A DNA stretch of 64,000 nt from Epiperipatus broadwayi. Its lineage: Eukaryota > Onychophora > Udeonychophora > Euonychophora > Peripatidae. Of this stretch, positions 60,782 to 64,000 are shown one piece after another. The position numbers and the translations under genes were made by a program. The notes beneath the pieces are model-generated. The model worked only from the letters and a program-made list of their open reading frames with translations, made no database searches and was not told the DNA's origin. The stretch lies in assembly GCA_028023455.1 (NCBI GenBank), contig JAQFVV010012396.1, forward strand, positions 7,790,085 through 7,854,084, in the 5' to 3' direction. Numbering within the stretch: the stretch's first letter is position 1; each line of letters opens with the position of its first letter.

Positions 60782-61112
60782 TTAAAGAGCTAAGCCTACT
60801 AATATATGGAGTATTTGAATTAAGTTCAGTCCCATATGAATTTTTCAGTTGGAGAGCTGACTTTAAAGACATGTAGATGTCTAAAAGTTTCAGATCTTCT
60901 TCTAACAATTATCTTTTAGATAAATGCTTTGCTTGAGTTGGTTTTTTAGATCTAATGTCCCAACTCCTCACTGAAGAGACCCATAGGTCGAAACCGGTCT
61001 GGGGATGGGGACCATTTAAAATAAAAATGATTTGAATGCCTTCTCTTGTAGTAGCATTTATCATAAATAAAAAAAAAAGCTTGTTTAGAGCTATTAGCAC
61101 GCTCTTAATTTT
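60782..61112 (+). repeat. HHR family 2, inverted partial unit
   Basis: From attaaagagctaagcctact to agcacgctcttaatttta the unit sequence is present in the opposite orientation to the array, joined at an A-run. It includes the full ribozyme and stops at a (TA)n run. A trailing inverted partial copy is a feature also seen in family 1 and family 3 here. Confidence 0.9.
60957..61013 (+). ncRNA. type I hammerhead ribozyme, family 2 inverted unit
   Basis: Identical to the others but on the plus strand. Together with unit 4 it could form a long hairpin in either transcript. Confidence 0.92.
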
Positions 61113-61470
61113 ATATATATATATATACACAAAATGTTCTTTACTTTTGTACATTCAGCTTTCATATAATTAGCTATTTTGTACACATTTCGTACTTTTG
61201 ATTTATATTGATATATAATACAAAATGTGCATACTTTCATATAATGATTCTCATTTTGTCATGCACTATTACATCACAGATTCAGTCTTGATCAGGGACA
61301 TTTTGAGTTAGTCTGTATGTTGATAAGTTGTGTCTCATTAGTTTATGTTAAGACATATACTAGCACTTTATGTACATTTCTGTTTTGGTGAAAGAATTTA
61401 TCCATATTAATTTATAGTTATGAGTGAAAAAGAAAAAAATAGCAATGTTGATATGGTCAAAAAAAACTGT
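61113..61470. other. AT-rich DNA with no recognisable gene
   Basis: Nothing recognised beyond TA runs at its start. Confidence 0.5.
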
Positions 61471-62000
61471 CTCATCATCATCATTATCAACAACCATTAT
61501 CAATCCACTGCAAGATGAAGGTCTCTCCAAGTTCAATCCATCTTTTCCAACCTCTAGCATTTCTTCTCCACATCACCCTTGCATACTTTTTTATTTCATT
61601 CATCCATCTCACATATGTTCTCTTTCTGGGTATTTTACAATCACTTGGAATCCAGTTTAAAATTTCAATTGTTCATCTATTATCATCTCTTCTAGCAGTA
61701 TGTCCATCCCAACTCCATTTCAGTCTTTTAATTTTTTCAATGGAGTCAGTAACACCGGTTTGTATTCTTACCCATATATTGCATTTCGATCTTTTCTTTT
61801 TACTCCCAACATGCATCTCTCCACACTTCTTTGAGTTGTCTGAAGTCTCTATATTGCTCTTCTATTAAGTGTCCAAGTCTCAGATCCATAAGTAAGAACT
61901 GATAAAACACATTTATTAAAAACCTTCCTTTTCAAACACATAGGCATATTTCCTTTTAATATCAAGTTATTTCTACCAAAAGCACTTCAATCAAGTTTAA
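61471..62000 (-). mobile_element. RTE-type LINE, 5'-truncated 3' end (better copy)
   Basis: The minus strand encodes GNMPMCLKRKVFNKCVLSVL, then TYGSETWTLNRRAI, an internal TAG, then RLQTTQRSVERCMLGV, and, after frameshifts, LKxWNGVGM-like, RTYVRWMNEIKKYARVMWRR and ARGWKRWIELGETF with QWIDNGC before a stop. Those are the post-RT blocks of RTE/BovB-type ORFs (LPMCLKRKVF, LTYGxETWTLT, QRxMERxMLGV, RWxDDI, GxxWMRxAQDRxxW). A TGATGATGA tail near 61471-61483 is the 3' end. The same end at 12461-12907 shows a repeated family. Not functional: truncated, with stop and frameshift. Confidence 0.85.
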
Positions 62001-62017
62001 ATCAATGCATAAATAGT

Positions 62018-62110
62018 TCTGTCATATATATATATATTGTAACGGGCATATACATACATATATATTCTGTCATATATATATATATTGTAACGGGCATATA
62101 CATACATTAC
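62018..62110 (+). repeat. tandem duplication, 48-bp unit with TA run
   Basis: Two copies of tctgtcatatatatatatat followed by tgtaacgggcatatacatac start at 62018 and 62066. They lie exactly at the border of the 1.9-kb repeat that follows. Confidence 0.85.
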
Positions 62111-64000
62111 ATTGTTTTTTTATTAGTAAACATGAAAAGAATAAAAGTTCGCAAATAAAACTTCCTTTCTAAGAATTAAAAATTGAAAATTAAAATTCTA
62201 TACTAAACTCATATATATAAAATCGCACAGATGAAAAAAATTATTAAAATAAAACTTTACTAAAAATAGAAAAAATATTTTAAAAGCAAAAACTTAAAAA
62301 GATTTAGAGATAAAAATATATCTTTAATTTTGGAAAACACATTAAGTAATCAGAAAATGGAAATGATTGTTTTAATTAGTTAAATGTAAGCTAGCCTTGG
62401 GCATTTAAATGTATAAGCAATGGTCAGATAGGAGAGAAAACAATGGAATCAGACCTCAGAGAAAGGACCATCACATCGATGACATAATGGCAATTGAATA
62501 CTTAAAATTAATATAAAAGAAAAAGTTTGGAAATTATTAGTTAGTTATTACAAGATGACAGATATGTGTTAAGTTGGAGAGGGTTGGAGAAGGGATTGAA
62601 AGATGCACTTTCAATTCCTTCAGTTGTTCAAAAAAATGAAACATCATTTTCCAATATTGCGGACCACAGGACATCAAGGCCCGGAAGAATACCATCAACC
62701 ATAAAGGACCAATGGTTAACTGCACACTGATCTCCTTATGACTTCGTGGGAATTAACACCTTCCATTACAAAAAAATCAGAGACTACGGACATTTTTCAA
62801 AACAGTAAGAAATATATAATTAATGAACATTTGAAAACATTAAGAACTTTAAAATATAAACTTTCCATGTATTTTAAAAAAAATAGAAATAGATTTCTAT
62901 CTGACCAAACTAAATTATTTATTAATTAGTTATAATTTTATTTGATGTATTTTTTTTTAAATCATTTCCATTTTTTTTTTTTTTTTGTTCTTTAAGTTTT
63001 ATTTATGATTTTTGTTTTGCGATAAATTAAATTATATAAATGTTAAACTTAAGTCGGGCATGAATGTCTATATAGATTTGTAAAGTTATATTAGGGGAGG
63101 GTAATCTTAGGTTATTTGTTTTGTAGTTAAATCAATGGATTGGATATATTGGTGTAATTAGTAGATGTAGTACGAGATTCGCTGTGGGCAGAATCGCTTT
63201 ATATGCCACACACTTCTTTTTTGGCCTATGGAATGCGATTTGTAAGTTGACAAAATGACCACAGTCCTTTCCTATGGAGTTTTTTTTTTATTGCTCTTCT
63301 TGTCAGATAGATGTAGTATTCCTATTTGATGAGAGGCAATTTCTTCTCTTAACCTTTTGTGCTGCCATATTTTGTATTACATTGAAGGCATCGATATATC
63401 AGATGAATTGACATTGGTTTGACTGCGAACTTTTGGCCTAAAGTTAAATAAGAATAGAATATTTTCTTTCAAATGCAAATCTATGTAGTCTATTCATACT
63501 CGACACTCTAAATAAAAATGCATTAAATTTAAGTTGGATATTGATGTTGCATGGATTCGTTATCGGTTAATTATGTTTTTGGTTTTCATATTCGATCAAA
63601 ATATATAGACATTCGGTAAATAATGATACCTTACAGTGAGTATCTAAAATGTATTTATTCAGATGTCTTTTAAGTTATTAGTGTCTTTGTGGTATCTTAT
63701 GATGAATACCATTGGGTTTCTTGTATTCCCTATGCAATTGATGGTATCAATGACTGTATTTTGATCATTTATGTTTATTTTGAAATGTTTTTTAACTGTG
63801 TAATCTATGTAACTGATCTATACTCAATATTAAAAACACATTTTATAAATCCATCTGTGAAAACTTATAATAGTAAAAAAAATTAAAATGTAAATTAAAA
63901 TCTAAAATAAAAGTTAAAAATAATGTTAAATGTTAAAGTAAACATGCTAAAATAATAATCTTAAATTTTATATACATGTGCGTAAATAAATGTTTGTATG
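62106..64000 (-). repeat. unidentified 1.9-kb dispersed repeat, copy 2, inverted
   Basis: Reverse-complement counterpart of 33775-35660; runs off the window end at a point matching 33775, so its far boundary is not seen. Plus-strand segments near 63130-63210 again encode QWIGYIGVISRCS-like peptide without a stop over that part, though with frameshifts later. Divergence by substitutions and small indels is substantial. Open stretches 62738-62929 and 63689-63886 belong to it. Confidence 0.75.

Noticed and set aside
60165-61154. Several ORFs of 60-94 codons within the family 2 array
   Set aside because: They repeat with the array unit, overlap on both strands and span the ribozyme; there is no sign of coding selection.
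1-64000. CRISPR array, operon, prophage or other prokaryotic system
   Set aside because: No regular spacers, ribosome-binding sites or dense ORFs; the transposon content is animal-like. The tandem arrays at 44.9 and 59.3 kb are repeats without unique spacers.

Overview
This is a strongly AT-rich, gene-poor window from a nuclear genome, most likely an invertebrate animal. The call rests on the mix of old and young transposable elements: Penelope-like retroelements (PLEs), RTE-type and CR1/Jockey-type LINE relics, pogo/Tigger-type transposase remains and tRNA-derived SINEs. No operons, bacterial-style gene packing or intact long ORFs are present. I cannot name the species. Candidate host coding sequence is limited to a few short exons on the minus strand. 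The best are a putative start-codon exon near 22.7-22.8 kb and a putative terminal exon near 14.7-15.0 kb, which are in compatible phase and may belong to one gene with a long intron. Weaker exon candidates lie at 10.15-10.23 kb and 27.2-27.4 kb.

The most interesting content is a set of dispersed repeats that carry type I hammerhead self-cleaving ribozymes (HHRs), visible directly as CUGANGA and GAAA core boxes joined by a short stem II, with matching stem I strands and a very short palindromic stem III. Three distinct repeat families are seen. Family 1 occurs at about 16.2, 24.5, 26.1, 29.7, 30.6, 32.9, 44.9-46.6 and 48.7 kb, with a pristine HHR at 24458-24510 and a decayed head-to-tail array at 44.9-46.6 kb. 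Family 2 is a young tandem array of a ~424-bp unit at 59284-61112 with five apparently identical HHRs, the last in inverted orientation; a diverged relative with a separate HHR sits at 39.1 kb. Family 3 occurs at 8.6, 26.4, 29.1-29.6 and 37.7 kb, with a ~453-bp tandem spacing at 29.1-29.6 kb. Head-to-tail units of 420-490 bp, one HHR per unit and frequent inverted copies are what is described for PLE terminal repeats and for animal retrozyme-like elements. Support from the window itself: a PLE GIY-YIG endonuclease relic at 37.4-37.7 kb runs directly into a family 3 copy.

Region by region: 0-8.5 kb is a decayed RTE LINE followed by featureless AT-rich DNA; 8.6-13.2 kb holds a family 3 foldback, a small foldback and a PLE reverse transcriptase gene interrupted by an RTE LINE end; 14.6-22.9 kb is the candidate host-gene interval with family 1 and SINE insertions in the presumed intron; 24.4-33.3 kb is dense in ribozyme repeats and foldbacks; 33.8-35.7 kb is an unidentified 1.9-kb repeat present again, inverted, at 62.1-64.0 kb; 37-40 kb has PLE, family 3, family 2-like and LINE relics; 40.6-43.7 kb is an unidentified segment with strong strand skew; 44.3-49.2 kb holds a SINE, the family 1 array and a Tigger relic; 49-56 kb is nearly empty; 56-64 kb has a Tigger-like MITE, a large palindrome, a PLE endonuclease scrap, the family 2 array and an RTE end.

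No element here is clearly autonomous, so the ribozyme repeats would depend on reverse transcriptase and endonuclease supplied from elsewhere. All family assignments are by eye from motifs; none was checked against a database.
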